Counted from the stretch's first letter, positions 50,919-58,910 are shown. The stretch is 64,000 nt of DNA from Elusimicrobia bacterium GWB2_63_22 (GCA_001799735.1 MGUA01000022.1:80863-144862); one strand, 5' to 3'. The notes: generated by a model from the letters alone, not told the origin. Numbers and translations are program-made.

Positions 50919-51067
50919 CAGAAGAACTCCCTCATGCCCTGCAGGAAAGAGGCGTGGTTCCAGAAATAAACAGCCAGCAGGGCAAAAAAAACCAGCAGGG
51001 CCGCCCACTCCCGGCGGCGCGCGCCAGCCCGGCCGGCGGTCGGCTTGTTGTTAGTCTCTGTAGGCAT
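50918..51067 (-). CDS. 49-residue single-helix membrane protein
   Basis: This gene is below the track's length limit. On the minus strand ATG 51067 has GGAG seven bases upstream and opens MPTETNNKPTAGRAG. The product has a basic stretch (ARRREW), one transmembrane helix ('ALLVFFALLAVYFW') and ends 'HASFLQGMREFF'. Its 5' end overlaps the phosphatase gene by 17 bases and its stop shares a base with the GT-C start (TGATG). Both overlaps and the good ribosome site support real translation. It may be a small subunit of the GT-C transferase. Confidence 0.7.
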   Translation of the reverse strand: MPTETNNKPTAGRAGARRREWAALLVFFALLAVYFWNHASFLQGMREFF

Positions 51068-52145
51068 TCTTGAACTCCGCGTAGTCGGGCGAGGCGGAGA
51101 GGAAAGCGTGTATGGCCGTCGGCTTTTTAAGGCGCTTTATCTCCTCAACGGCTTTTTTCCTGGCGGCAGTGTCCATTGACCTCCAGGGATAGCTTGCGAG
51201 GGGGAGGCGGTATTTGGCCGCGATCTCTTTTTCCTTTTTTATCCAGGACAGGTTTTCCGGGTTGGCCGGGTCCAGCAGGGAGACCAGCGAGGCCACGCTG
51301 CCGTTGAGCACGTAGCCGAAAAATTCCTCGTCCGTAGGGTAGGGCATCAGGAAGACGTCCTTGGCCAGCACCGTTATCGCGCCGCGTTCAAAACTTTTTA
51401 TGTCGTAGAGCGTCCTGGCCGAACCGGGCGGCGGGGCAGCCTGGGCCCCGTCCCCGGAGAGCCCGGCGAGCATCCGCCTGAAGACGTTCACCCGGTCCTT
51501 GCCCAGGTAGCAGTGCACGTAGTATTTTCCGGAGCCCTTCGCCAGCAGCTCCGAAAGCGCCTTCTCCACGTGGTCGTTGGAGGAGATCCAGGGCAGCATC
51601 GGCAGGTGTATGAGCGGCAGCCCGGCTTCTTGGGCTTCCTCTATCTCGCTGGCCAGCAGGACCGGTTCGAAGGGGACCACGGCCGGGCTGAGCAGCGAGA
51701 TGACCGCAGTGTAGCCTTCCTCCTTCAGCCCGGAGAGCCGCTCCTCCCCCGGGTAGGGGCCGAAGACGAATTCCGTCCCGGAAACAATGACGGCATCGCT
51801 CTTCATCCCCCGGTCTATCATCAGGGAAGGGGTCAGCCAGAACCACAGGGCCAGCAGGGCCAGCGCCAGGGCGCCGGCAGGCAGGCCGTAGCGGCCGGCC
51901 TTCCCGGCGGCGGCGGTCTTATCCGCCAGCAGCCTGGCGCACAGCAGCGAGACGAAGAAAAGAACGCCTATCAGGGCGAAGACCGCCGCCTTCTCTCCAG
52001 TTTCGCTCCAGCCGGCGGCCCGGGCGTGGTCCGTGATACGGCGTACCGGCCCCATCAGGGTAAGCGTGCCGAGGAAGAACCCAGAGCAGAGCCAGTGCCA
52101 GGCGAATAGCGCCGCGTACTTTAAAGAGTTCCGTTCTTTTTTCAT
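51051..52145 (-). CDS. Membrane protein with dual-specificity-phosphatase-like domain
   Basis: Three helices (about residues 10-30, 50-70, 85-108) anchor the protein, and a soluble domain follows. The latter has 'FVFGPYPGEERLSGLKEEGYTAVISLLSP' and the phosphatase signature 'YYVHCYLGKDRV', a CX5R loop with Cys and Arg present. A second, degenerate repeat ('VFLMPYPTDEEFFGYVLNGSVASLVSLLDP') follows without the CX5R, so the domain seems duplicated. It could dephosphorylate a lipid carrier or a regulatory protein in the polysaccharide locus. 364 aa. Confidence 0.75.
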   Translation of the reverse strand: MKKERNSLKYAALFAWHWLCSGFFLGTLTLMGPVRRITDHARAAGWSETGEKAAVFALIGVLFFVSLLCARLLADKTAAAGKAGRYGLPAGALALALLALWFWLTPSLMIDRGMKSDAVIVSGTEFVFGPYPGEERLSGLKEEGYTAVISLLSPAVVPFEPVLLASEIEEAQEAGLPLIHLPMLPWISSNDHVEKALSELLAKGSGKYYVHCYLGKDRVNVFRRMLAGLSGDGAQAAPPPGSARTLYDIKSFERGAITVLAKDVFLMPYPTDEEFFGYVLNGSVASLVSLLDPANPENLSWIKKEKEIAAKYRLPLASYPWRSMDTAARKKAVEEIKRLKKPTAIHAFLSASPDYAEFKNAYRD

Positions 52146-52171
52146 AAGCCGTTCTGTGAAGCGGGGTCTGG

Positions 52172-53572
52172 CTACTGCTTGAAAACCTGCCGGTCCTGGG
52201 TGCCCCAGGCGGTTTCGCGGAAGGAGAGCGTAGCGCGCAGGCGCTCGAGCAGCATGATCTGCCTGTAGCCGAAAAATTCTGCGGCCGAGAGCAGGCAGAG
52301 GCGCAGGATGTCAGAGGTTTTCTTATAGCGCCGGAAATTATAGGTATCCAGGAAGACGGCCGCGACGTTGATGGAGATGCCCCAGAACACGGCCATAAGA
52401 ATAAGCATTACCATGAACTGGGTGTTAAGCATGCCCAGGAAGTACAGGATAGGGATAGAGACGTAGCCGAACAGCTCTATGAGCGGGCCGAGGAATTCCA
52501 CGAAGACGAAGTAGGAGATGCCGACCAGGCTGGTGGCCCCGTATTTGCGGTTGAGTATCATGCCGCGGTTGGACAGCAGGGCGTCTATCATGCCGCGGTG
52601 CCAGCGGTTGCGCTGCTTGAGCAGCATCTTCATGGAGAAGGGGGCCTGCGTCCAGCAGACCGGGTCCGGCACGAACAGTATCTTGTAGGGGATGGCGTTA
52701 TCCTTGCAGTGGCGGTGCAGGCGCATCACCAGGTCCATGTCCTCGCCGATGGTCTTGCGGTAGCCGTTGACCGCCACCACCATGTCCTTGCGGAAAACCC
52801 CGAAGGCGCCGGAGATGATCAGCAGGCTCTTGAGAGCGTTCCAGCCGGTGCGCCCGGAGAGGAAGGCGCGGGTGTATTCCAGCACCTGCATCGCCTCGAT
52901 GAAGCTCCCGGGCAGGCCGATCTCCACCACGGAGCCGTCCTGTATGCGGCAGCCGTTGAGGATACGGATGATGCCGCCGGTGGCGATAAGCTCGTCGTCC
53001 TCCAGAAAAAGTTTGGACGATTTAAGTATGGCGTCCGGCTCCAGGATGGAGTCCGCGTCGATGGAGCAGAAGATGGGGTAGGAGGAGACGTTGATGCCGG
53101 CGTTAATGGCGTCCGCCTTGCCGCCGTTCTCCTTGTCGATCACAATGAGGTTCGGGTAATCAGCGGACTTGAAGATGGCCCTTATGGCCTCGTGCGGCAC
53201 CTGCAGGCGTACGGGCTTTTTGGATGAGACCAGGGAGAAGTCCTCTTTGAGCCTGGCCAGCGTGTCGTCGGTGGAGCCGTCGTTGATGACGATGATCTCG
53301 AATTCCGGGTAGTGCAGGTTGGTCAGCGCCTTGACGCTCTGGGCGATGACGGCGGCCTCGTTGTAGGCCGGCACTATGACCGAGACCGGCTTGTAATAGA
53401 ACTCGCCGGCCAGCTGCCGCCGCGCCACGCGGGAGGTGGTAAGATAGGCGTGGCGGATAATGTCGCGCATGGCGAGGACGATAAGCACGGTGTACACCGT
53501 GTTGATGGCGAGGAAATATAGAAAAACCGTGAACTGGGAGAATTGCAGGGCGAACCAGAGCAGGAAGCTCAC
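52172..53572 (-). CDS. Processive GT2 glycosyltransferase (BcsA/PgaC-like polysaccharide synthase)
   Basis: The true start is a GTG at 53572 overlapping the stop of the HEAT gene (GTGA); the track start lies antisense within that gene. The 466-residue enzyme has two N-terminal helices, a GT-A domain with 'VSVIVPAYNEA', 'IIVINDGSTDDTL', 'VIDKENGGKADAINAG', 'FCSIDADSIL' (DxD), 'GEDMDLVMRLHRH' (acceptor base Asp) and 'LKQRNRWHRGM' (QxxRW-type), then three to four helices. These are the marks of processive synthases of beta-linked polymers. Product unknown. Confidence 0.9.
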   Translation of the reverse strand: MSFLLWFALQFSQFTVFLYFLAINTVYTVLIVLAMRDIIRHAYLTTSRVARRQLAGEFYYKPVSVIVPAYNEAAVIAQSVKALTNLHYPEFEIIVINDGSTDDTLARLKEDFSLVSSKKPVRLQVPHEAIRAIFKSADYPNLIVIDKENGGKADAINAGINVSSYPIFCSIDADSILEPDAILKSSKLFLEDDELIATGGIIRILNGCRIQDGSVVEIGLPGSFIEAMQVLEYTRAFLSGRTGWNALKSLLIISGAFGVFRKDMVVAVNGYRKTIGEDMDLVMRLHRHCKDNAIPYKILFVPDPVCWTQAPFSMKMLLKQRNRWHRGMIDALLSNRGMILNRKYGATSLVGISYFVFVEFLGPLIELFGYVSIPILYFLGMLNTQFMVMLILMAVFWGISINVAAVFLDTYNFRRYKKTSDILRLCLLSAAEFFGYRQIMLLERLRATLSFRETAWGTQDRQVFKQ

Positions 53573-54657
53573 AGGGCCTCCTGGCTGAGGGCGTAGGCGG
53601 CCGCGGCCGCGGCGAACCTGTCGTCGGAAGATTCCTCGGCCCTGAGCACGGCGCGACCTGCGTCGCCCGACCGCGCAAAAGCCAGGGCCGCGTTCAGCCG
53701 CACGTGGTAGTTGGGGTCGTGGAGCATGGCCCGGACCTCCGGCAGCATGTCGGTGCAGCACAGGTGCGAGAATTTGAGCGCGGCCAGGCGCACCCGCCAG
53801 TCGGGGTGCTTCAGGGCGGCCGGCAGCTGCGAGAAATCGCCTATGCCGGCCAGCGCCCGCAGCGAGGCGATCAGTATTTCCGGCTCGCCGGGGAAGGCCG
53901 CGTAATACCCGAGCAGCGTCGCGCGGCCCTTTTCGCATACGGCCGCGGAACAGGCGGCCAGGCAGTCGCGCTTTACCATTTTCAGCACGCTCTCGTCGTG
54001 CATAGTGTCGCGCATGAACAGGCCGAACTCCTCTTCCCTGCCCGCGGCTTTCAACGCCGTGATGACGTTGTAGAAGATGTCCTCGGTGTACTTGGCCGTC
54101 AGGTACGGCAGAGAGGAGAGCAGCCGCGCCAGGACCAGGATGTCGCCGTGGTCCCGTACCAGCCGGCTCAGGCCGTAGATGATGCGGTACTTCACCTCGC
54201 TGGAGGTCTCGCTGCGGAAGATCGCGAGGAAAAATTCTTTATTGGCTTTCAGGCGGAACGAGGCCAGGATGTCCACGGCGTTGCCGCGCTTGTACCAGGT
54301 CCGGTGCCGGGCCAGGCGGCGGTAATGCGCGTCTATGCCCAGCTGTGTGATGAGCGCTGCGGCGCGGTCCGCTATCTCGCCCTCAAAGCTGTCCAGCACG
54401 CTGGCCACGGCCTCGCTGTAGGCGGCGTATTCGTCTTCGGTGGCGGGCTTGGGGAGCAGCTCGGCCGCGTTGGTGGCGGTTATCAGCGCCGTGGAAGCCA
54501 GGCGCTTGAGATTCTGGCGCTTCCGCTCCGACCTCTCCACTCGGGCTTTGTTGTAGAGCAGGAACAGGATCTCGAAGGTGTTGAAAAACACCAGCAGCAG
54601 CACGGCCAGGGTGATGTAATCGTAGAAATTGCGGGATTCTGTAATGAAATCGAACAA
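53569..54657 (-). CDS. Membrane-anchored HEAT-repeat protein
   Basis: One N-terminal helix (about residues 15-37, 'ITLAVLLLVFFNTFEILFLLY') is followed by a coiled segment and then HEAT repeats. The clearest are at the C-terminal end: 'LPAALKHPDWRVRLAALKFSHL', 'MLPEVRAMLHDPNYHVRLNAALAFARSG'. Such scaffolds often sit beside GT2 synthases with YaiO-type barrels and response regulators. Coupling to the synthase (GTGA overlap) implies they work as a complex, with the HEAT part in the cytoplasm. 362 aa. Confidence 0.85.
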   Translation of the reverse strand: MFDFITESRNFYDYITLAVLLLVFFNTFEILFLLYNKARVERSERKRQNLKRLASTALITATNAAELLPKPATEDEYAAYSEAVASVLDSFEGEIADRAAALITQLGIDAHYRRLARHRTWYKRGNAVDILASFRLKANKEFFLAIFRSETSSEVKYRIIYGLSRLVRDHGDILVLARLLSSLPYLTAKYTEDIFYNVITALKAAGREEEFGLFMRDTMHDESVLKMVKRDCLAACSAAVCEKGRATLLGYYAAFPGEPEILIASLRALAGIGDFSQLPAALKHPDWRVRLAALKFSHLCCTDMLPEVRAMLHDPNYHVRLNAALAFARSGDAGRAVLRAEESSDDRFAAAAAAYALSQEAL

Positions 54658-54700
54658 GGCGTCACCGTTAAACGGCCGGGCCCGGCAGCCTGCCGGCGGG

Positions 54701-55072
54701 CTATTTCTTCTTTTCCAGGAACTTCTCTATCCTGAGCTTCAGGTGTTCTACGTTGGCCGGCTTGGTGATGTATTCCTCTATGCCCAGACCGTAGCCGCGC
54801 TGTATGTTGGAGGCCTGCTTCAGCGAGGTCATCATGAAGATCGGTATATGTTTTGTCTTTTCGGTCTCTTTGAGCTGTTTAGCAACATCGAACCCCGACA
54901 TCTTGGGCATATTGATGTCGAGCAGCAGGATATCCGGGTTAAAGGCGGCCGCCTTCTCCAGGCCTTCCGGCCCGTCGAAAGCCGTCTCCACCGTGTGCCC
55001 GGCCTTGGTAAAGTAGGCCCTGCAGATCAGGTGTATGGTCTCGTCGTCGTCTATGATGAGTATTTTTGCCAT
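54701..55072 (-). CDS. Single-domain response regulator
   Basis: The 123-residue protein is one receiver domain: acidic pocket 'ILIIDDDETI', phosphoacceptor in 'PDILLLDINMPKMSGFDV', Thr in 'IFMMTSLKQ' and the conserved Lys in 'EEYITKPANVEHLKLRIEKF'. There is no output domain, so it acts by protein contact. It is the first gene of the polysaccharide-synthase run, 43 bases before the HEAT gene, and may switch the synthase on or off when phosphorylated. Its kinase is not adjacent. Confidence 0.92.
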   Translation of the reverse strand: MAKILIIDDDETIHLICRAYFTKAGHTVETAFDGPEGLEKAAAFNPDILLLDINMPKMSGFDVAKQLKETEKTKHIPIFMMTSLKQASNIQRGYGLGIEEYITKPANVEHLKLRIEKFLEKKK

Positions 55073-55089
55073 GGGGGGTAAGACGGGAT

Positions 55090-55137
55090 TAAAAACCCGG
55101 CCCCGGCTTTGCTTCCGGGACCGGGCACGGTCCTTTT
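55090..55137 (-). terminator. Probable terminator of the cyclophilin gene
   Basis: An imperfect CCCGGTCCCGG/CCGGGGCCGGG stem is followed on the minus strand by TTTTTAAT. Confidence 0.6.
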
Positions 55138-55143
55138 TATTCC

Positions 55144-55863
55144 TTAGTTAAGCAGCTGCGCGCTCTTGATGTAGTCCATCCTGGGGAACTCGGCCTTCAG
55201 GTAGGCGTTGCCCTGCATCTGCACGCGGCCCTGGTCCGGGCCCATGCCGCTGGGAGCGCCTTCGCCGTAGCCGGAGTAGATGCTCTCCACCACGTCCATC
55301 CCCTCGGTCACTTTGCCGAAGGGGGAGAAGCCCATGCCGTCCAGGCGCTCGTTGTCGCCGAAGTTGATGAACATCTGGGTGGTGCGGGTGTTGGGGCCGG
55401 CCATGGCGAATGAGATGTAGCCCTTGGTGTTGGACTGCTTCACGGGGTCGTCCTGGATGCGGGCGCCGCGCCAGGCGGAGGCCACGGCGGGGTCGCCATG
55501 GATGCCGAACTGCACCATGAAGCCGCTGATGACGCGGAAGAAGGCGATGTCGGCGAAGTAGCCGTTCTTGACCAGGTTGTAGAACCGGTCGGCGCCGAGG
55601 GGGGACCAGGCGCGGGTGACCTCGAGCGTGAAGGCGCCCTTGGTGGTGTCGAACTTGACCTTGAAGGTCTCGGGGGCCTTTTCCGTGGCCTTGGACGGGT
55701 CTTTTAATATATCCATGTTGACTTTCGCCTCCTTGATCTCAGCCGGGGCCGCGGCGGTGGTGGCCGACGGGGCGGAACCGGTCTGGTTGGTTTCCTGCGC
55801 CTTGTGGGAACAGGAGACAGCAAAAAACGCCGCTACAGCAAACGACAGATGACGGATGTTCAT
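55144..55863 (-). CDS. Cyclophilin-type peptidyl-prolyl isomerase lipoprotein
   Basis: The signal ends in a lipobox (AVSC, Cys18). After an Ala/Thr-rich linker, residues ~65-230 form a cyclophilin domain: 'KVKFDTTKGAFTLEVTRAWSPLGADRFYNLVKNGYFADIAFFRVISGFMVQFGIHGDP', with catalytic Arg in 'FFRVI', 'GYISFAMAGPNTRTTQMFINFGDNERLDGMGFSPFGKVTEGMDVVESI'. It should catalyse proline isomerisation in the periplasm at the membrane surface. Monocistronic; divergent from the OsmC operon. Confidence 0.9.
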   Translation of the reverse strand: MNIRHLSFAVAAFFAVSCSHKAQETNQTGSAPSATTAAAPAEIKEAKVNMDILKDPSKATEKAPETFKVKFDTTKGAFTLEVTRAWSPLGADRFYNLVKNGYFADIAFFRVISGFMVQFGIHGDPAVASAWRGARIQDDPVKQSNTKGYISFAMAGPNTRTTQMFINFGDNERLDGMGFSPFGKVTEGMDVVESIYSGYGEGAPSGMGPDQGRVQMQGNAYLKAEFPRMDYIKSAQLLN

Positions 55864-55935
55864 TTTAAAGGAACCTCCTGCAGGGATAGAAGAGATAAGT
55901 ATTATAATAAATACGGATAAGGTTTAGGAGGATAT

Positions 55936-56337
55936 ATGCCGTTAAAGATAAACGCCGTTTACGCCGGCGACGACCAGGTTGAACTTACTCACGGCCCCAG
56001 CGGCAGCAGGCTGCTGACCGACCTGCCGGTGGACAATGGCGGCCGGGGCAGGACCTTTTCTCCCACCGACCTGGCGGCCGCTTCCGTGGCCTCCTGCGTG
56101 CTGAGCATCATGGCCAAGCTGGCCGCGCGCGAGGGGATAAAGTTCGAGGGCGCCTCCATAGAGATAGAGAAGCACATGCAGGAGGGGCCGCGCCGCATAG
56201 CCCGCCTGGCCGGCGTGGTAAAGCTGCCGCCCGGCATTACCCCGCTGCAGCGCGAGAAGCTGATGGCCTGCGTGAAGGCCTGCCCGGTCAGCCGCAGCCT
56301 GCACCCGGACGTGGCGCTGGAGCTGACGGCCGTATGA
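55936..56337 (+). CDS. OsmC-family protein
   Basis: OsmC/Ohr proteins are thiol peroxidases that reduce organic hydroperoxides using two cysteines. The 133-residue product has both: 'ASVASCVLSIMAKLA' (Cys near 54) and 'CVKACPVSRSL' (the downstream Cys-Pro). 'FSPTDLAAASVASC' is the family entry motif. It begins an operon with a ferric-reductase-like membrane protein (ATGA overlap) and MsrA (GTGA overlap), a coherent oxidative-damage set. AGGAGG precedes the ATG. Confidence 0.88.
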   Translation: MPLKINAVYAGDDQVELTHGPSGSRLLTDLPVDNGGRGRTFSPTDLAAASVASCVLSIMAKLAAREGIKFEGASIEIEKHMQEGPRRIARLAGVVKLPPGITPLQREKLMACVKACPVSRSLHPDVALELTAV

Positions 56338-56984
56338 ATTCCGCTCCCCTCAAGAAGGTGCTGCTGTCGGTCTTCCCCGTGCTGGGAGTTGCCGCGCTGG
56401 CGCTCTGGTACCGCAACGCCGGCTGCCCGTTCGCCTCTGACAGCGCCTACGCGGCGCTGGTGCTGGGCCGCCTGGCCGGCATTATAGCCGCCCTGGGCGT
56501 TATGGGGCAGCTGCTGGTAATGTCCCGCGCGTCCTGGCTGGAGCCGCTCACCGGCGGGGCCCTGCCGGTAAAATGGCATCACCGCGCAGGCTTGGTCATA
56601 CCTCTGGCCCTGCTGGTCCACCCGCCATTGATAGTCTGGTTTAATTCCGTGCAGTCCGGGACCCCCTTCATGGAGCAGTATTTAAACATGTTGAACTGGG
56701 ACGATATCCCGGCCGCGGCCGGCGGAGAAGGTTTGATAATAGCGGCCGTGCTCCTGTCTCTGCCCCTGTTGCGGTCCCGCCTGCCGTACGGGCTCTGGCA
56801 GAAAACCCATCTCGCCGTCTACGCCGGGCTGGCGCTCTCTATCGGCCACCAGCTGGAGTTCGGCGGGGACCTTTCCGGGGGCAACCCTGGCTTCGCCCTT
56901 GTTTGGTACGCCCTGCTGGCTTTCACCGCCGTCAACGCCGCCTGGTTCCGGCTGGTGCAGCCGCGGCTGGGAGCCAAGGCGTGA
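56334..56984 (+). CDS. Ferric-reductase-like transmembrane protein
   Basis: The 216-residue protein has six predicted helices with paired histidines at 'VKWHHRAGLVIPLALLVHPPLIVWF' and 'KTHLAVYAGLALSIGHQLEFGG'. That is the layout of ferric reductase-like/MsrQ-YedZ cytochrome b-type domains that bind two hemes. Position before a signal-bearing MsrA suggests it supplies electrons to periplasmic methionine sulfoxide reduction, as MsrQ does for MsrP; that link is inference. Overlaps OsmC (ATGA) and msrA (GTGA). Confidence 0.8.
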   Translation: MNSAPLKKVLLSVFPVLGVAALALWYRNAGCPFASDSAYAALVLGRLAGIIAALGVMGQLLVMSRASWLEPLTGGALPVKWHHRAGLVIPLALLVHPPLIVWFNSVQSGTPFMEQYLNMLNWDDIPAAAGGEGLIIAAVLLSLPLLRSRLPYGLWQKTHLAVYAGLALSIGHQLEFGGDLSGGNPGFALVWYALLAFTAVNAAWFRLVQPRLGAKA

Positions 56985-57565
56985 AGAAGTTTTTAGCTTT
57001 CCTGCTGATATTCGCGGCTGCGGCGCCCTTGTGCTGCGCCGCGCCCGGCAAGAGGACCAAAAAAATGGAAAATAAACCTGTACTCGAGACTGCTACCCTG
57101 GCCGGCGGCTGCTTCTGGGGGATGGAAGAGATACTGCGCGGCCTGCCCGGGGTGGCGGACCCCGTTGTGGGCTATACCGGCGGCAAGACGGAAAACCCGA
57201 AGTACGAGGAAGTGAAGACCGGCGCCACCGGCCACGCCGAGAGCATCCAGCTTAAATTCGACCCGGCAAAAATTTCCTACGGGGCCATCCTCGACATGTT
57301 CTTCAAGATGCACGACCCCACCACGCCCGGGCGCCAGGGCAACGACGTGGGCACGCAGTACAGGTCGGTCATCTTCTACCACGGCGAGGTGCAGAAGAAG
57401 GAGGCCGAGGCGGCTGTGGCGAGGGCCAGGGCTTCCGGCCGCTGGCGCAAGCCCATTACCACGGAAATAGTGCCCGCCGGCAAGTTCTGGCCGGCGGAGG
57501 CTTATCACCAGGATTACTTAAAGAAGCATCCCGGCGGCTATACCTGCCATTATATAAGGGATTAA
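56981..57565 (+). CDS. msrA: Exported peptide-methionine (S)-S-oxide reductase
   Basis: GTG 56981 overlaps the upstream stop (GTGA) and encodes a signal peptide (KKFLAFLLIFAAAAPLCC) before the enzyme; an internal ATG at 57065 would give a cytoplasmic form. The catalytic core has 'TLAGGCFWGMEEIL' with the sulfenic-acid Cys, 'VVGYTGGKTENPKYEEVKTGATGHAE', 'FFKMHDPTTPGRQGNDVGTQYRSVIFYH' and 'EAYHQDYLKKHPGGYTCHYIRD'. It repairs oxidised methionine. The LCCAAP stretch might also be a lipobox. 194 aa. Confidence 0.93.
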   Translation: MKKFLAFLLIFAAAAPLCCAAPGKRTKKMENKPVLETATLAGGCFWGMEEILRGLPGVADPVVGYTGGKTENPKYEEVKTGATGHAESIQLKFDPAKISYGAILDMFFKMHDPTTPGRQGNDVGTQYRSVIFYHGEVQKKEAEAAVARARASGRWRKPITTEIVPAGKFWPAEAYHQDYLKKHPGGYTCHYIRD

Positions 57566-58021
57566 CTACTTGTGGTCCAGCTCGAAACCGCGGTCCGTGG
57601 CCAGCTTTTTAATTTCCTGCGCGAAGGAAGGGTTCTGCTTGATGGCTTCGGAGAAGTGGTCGGCCATCAGCACGAAGAGCTTTGAATCTTCCTCGCAGGC
57701 CACGGTGGCCGTCCTGTTGGCGCGGGTCAGCAGGGCCATCTCGCCGAAGCAATCCCCGGCTATCAGCTCCGCCACCTTCCTGGAAAAAGACAGCATGCCG
57801 TTCTTAACGTTTACGCTCAGGCGGCCTTCGGCCACCACGTAGAAGGAGTCGCCGGGGTCGCCCTGTCGGCATACCTTCTCGCCCTTGGCGAACTGGTAGT
57901 AGGTGATGCGCTTGAGGATCTCCTCCAGCAGGCCCATGTTCATGGACGCGAAAAAATTGATCTTGTGCACTATCTTGGTGAACAGGACGGTCTCGGTGTC
58001 GGTGAGCTGAAGCTTTTTCAT
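57566..58021 (-). CDS. Cyclic-nucleotide-binding domain protein
   Basis: The 151-residue protein is a single cNMP-binding fold: 'RITYYQFAKGEKVCRQGDPGDSFYVVAEGRLSVNV' and the phosphate-binding cassette 'IAGDCFGEMALLTRANRTATVACEEDSKLFVL' with Glu and Arg in place. There is no Crp-type DNA-binding domain, so it likely acts through partners rather than as a transcription factor. Ligand (cAMP, cGMP or none) cannot be told. Followed on its upstream side by a terminator and a small membrane-protein gene. Confidence 0.88.
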   Translation of the reverse strand: MKKLQLTDTETVLFTKIVHKINFFASMNMGLLEEILKRITYYQFAKGEKVCRQGDPGDSFYVVAEGRLSVNVKNGMLSFSRKVAELIAGDCFGEMALLTRANRTATVACEEDSKLFVLMADHFSEAIKQNPSFAQEIKKLATDRGFELDHK

Positions 58022-58042
58022 TTAATCCCCCGGGCAAATTCT

Positions 58043-58087
58043 ACCAAAAAAGAAAACGCGCCGGTAAAGGCGCGTTCTCTTTTTTGC
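58043..58087 (-). terminator. Terminator of the small membrane protein gene
   Basis: AACGCGCC/GGCGCGTT stem with T-rich tracts on both strands. Confidence 0.8.
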
Positions 58088-58096
58088 CGGGGCCGC

Positions 58097-58414
58097 TTAT
58101 TTCAGCTGCTTGCTGATGTGCGTCCAGGCGTTCTTCACTTCCGCGGTCAGGTGCTTCATCTCTTCGGCGCTGACGCGGCCCACGCGCTCGTAGCGCTTGG
58201 CCACTTCGTCCACCAGGGCGTAGTAGTTTTCCTTGTTGATGTCCTTCATCTTCTTCATCTTCTCAAGGACTTCGCCCTTCATCTTAAGCGTCCAGGCCGC
58301 GATCTTCTCGCGGTTCTCAACGCCGCGCTTGCCGGTGAGAAAATAAGTCGCAGCCGCGGCTATGGCCGCCACCGCTATGCCCGCCCCGATCATTTTTTTA
58401 GATTTTGTTTCCAT
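58097..58414 (-). CDS. Small membrane-anchored coiled-coil protein (YtxH-like)
   Basis: ATG 58414 has GGGAGG five bases upstream; the track's extra 13 residues are unlikely. The 105-residue product has one helix (about residues 8-25, 'MIGAGIAVAAIAAAATYFL') and then a long charged helix rich in Lys/Glu ('AAWTLKMKGEVLEKMKKMKDINKENYYALVDEVAKRYERVGR'). That is the layout of YtxH/gas-vesicle-like anchored proteins. Function unknown. Confidence 0.75.
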   Translation of the reverse strand: METKSKKMIGAGIAVAAIAAAATYFLTGKRGVENREKIAAWTLKMKGEVLEKMKKMKDINKENYYALVDEVAKRYERVGRVSAEEMKHLTAEVKNAWTHISKQLK

Positions 58415-58550
58415 GTGCCCTCCCTGAAATTTCCCTGCCCTGTAATGATACAAAAAAACAGGGCCGGGCTTTCTCCGTCAGCGCCCGGCTTGCAGCCTTG
58501 AGTTTATAGATGTCAGGACGCTGAGTATTCCGCCTGCCTGCCGCGGCGGC

Positions 58551-58580
58551 TTGACAGCAGCGGAACGTTTTAAATAGACT
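58551..58580 (+). promoter_or_regulatory. Promoter of the small-protein operon
   Basis: A perfect TTGACA (58551-58556) and TAGACT (58575-58580) are spaced 18 bp apart. Transcription should begin near 58587. Confidence 0.7.
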
Positions 58581-58586
58581 AACCGT

Positions 58587-58726
58587 AGATTGGACTCCTA
58601 GGGGTAGGGGCTCTTTACCGCAACCGTAATCTCAGTTCACTGCCGAGATTCTGAATAAGCAGCCTTCCGGCTTTTGTGTCTTTATCACAAGGCCGGCGAA
58701 GTCGTCGCATCTTTACAGGGAGAAAT
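58587..58726 (+). promoter_or_regulatory. Structured 5' leader of the small-protein operon
   Basis: About 140 bases separate the promoter from the first ATG. At least two hairpins can be drawn: AATCTC/GAGATT (58628-58650) and CCGG..TTGTG/CACAA..CCGG (58667-58696). The leader is unusually long for this genome, where other promoters sit close to their genes. It matches no riboswitch class I know. Confidence 0.45.
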
Positions 58727-58900
58727 ATGGGTATCATTCACAAACGGCGACGCGCCGTTGAGGGGTGTCATCACATAAAGGCAAAGAAAAGCCGTTCCGC
58801 GAGCGGCAAGACGGGGCAATTCCTGCGTAGCGCATTCTATTACCTTAAGGCGGAACAGCTCCTTAAGACTTCAATGCGCCTTTTGTGCGAAGCGGCCTAA
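58727..58900 (+). CDS. Small basic protein of unknown function
   Basis: ATG 58727 follows AGGGAGAAAT, a good ribosome site. The 57-residue product is strongly basic (KRRRAVEG, KAKKSRSASGKTG) with a short helical end. The stop (TAA) overlaps the ribosome site of the next reading frame. No family recognised. Codon use is less G+C-biased than in neighbours. Confidence 0.5.
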   Translation: MGIIHKRRRAVEGCHHIKAKKSRSASGKTGQFLRSAFYYLKAEQLLKTSMRLLCEAA

Positions 58901-58910
58901 GGAGAAATGT

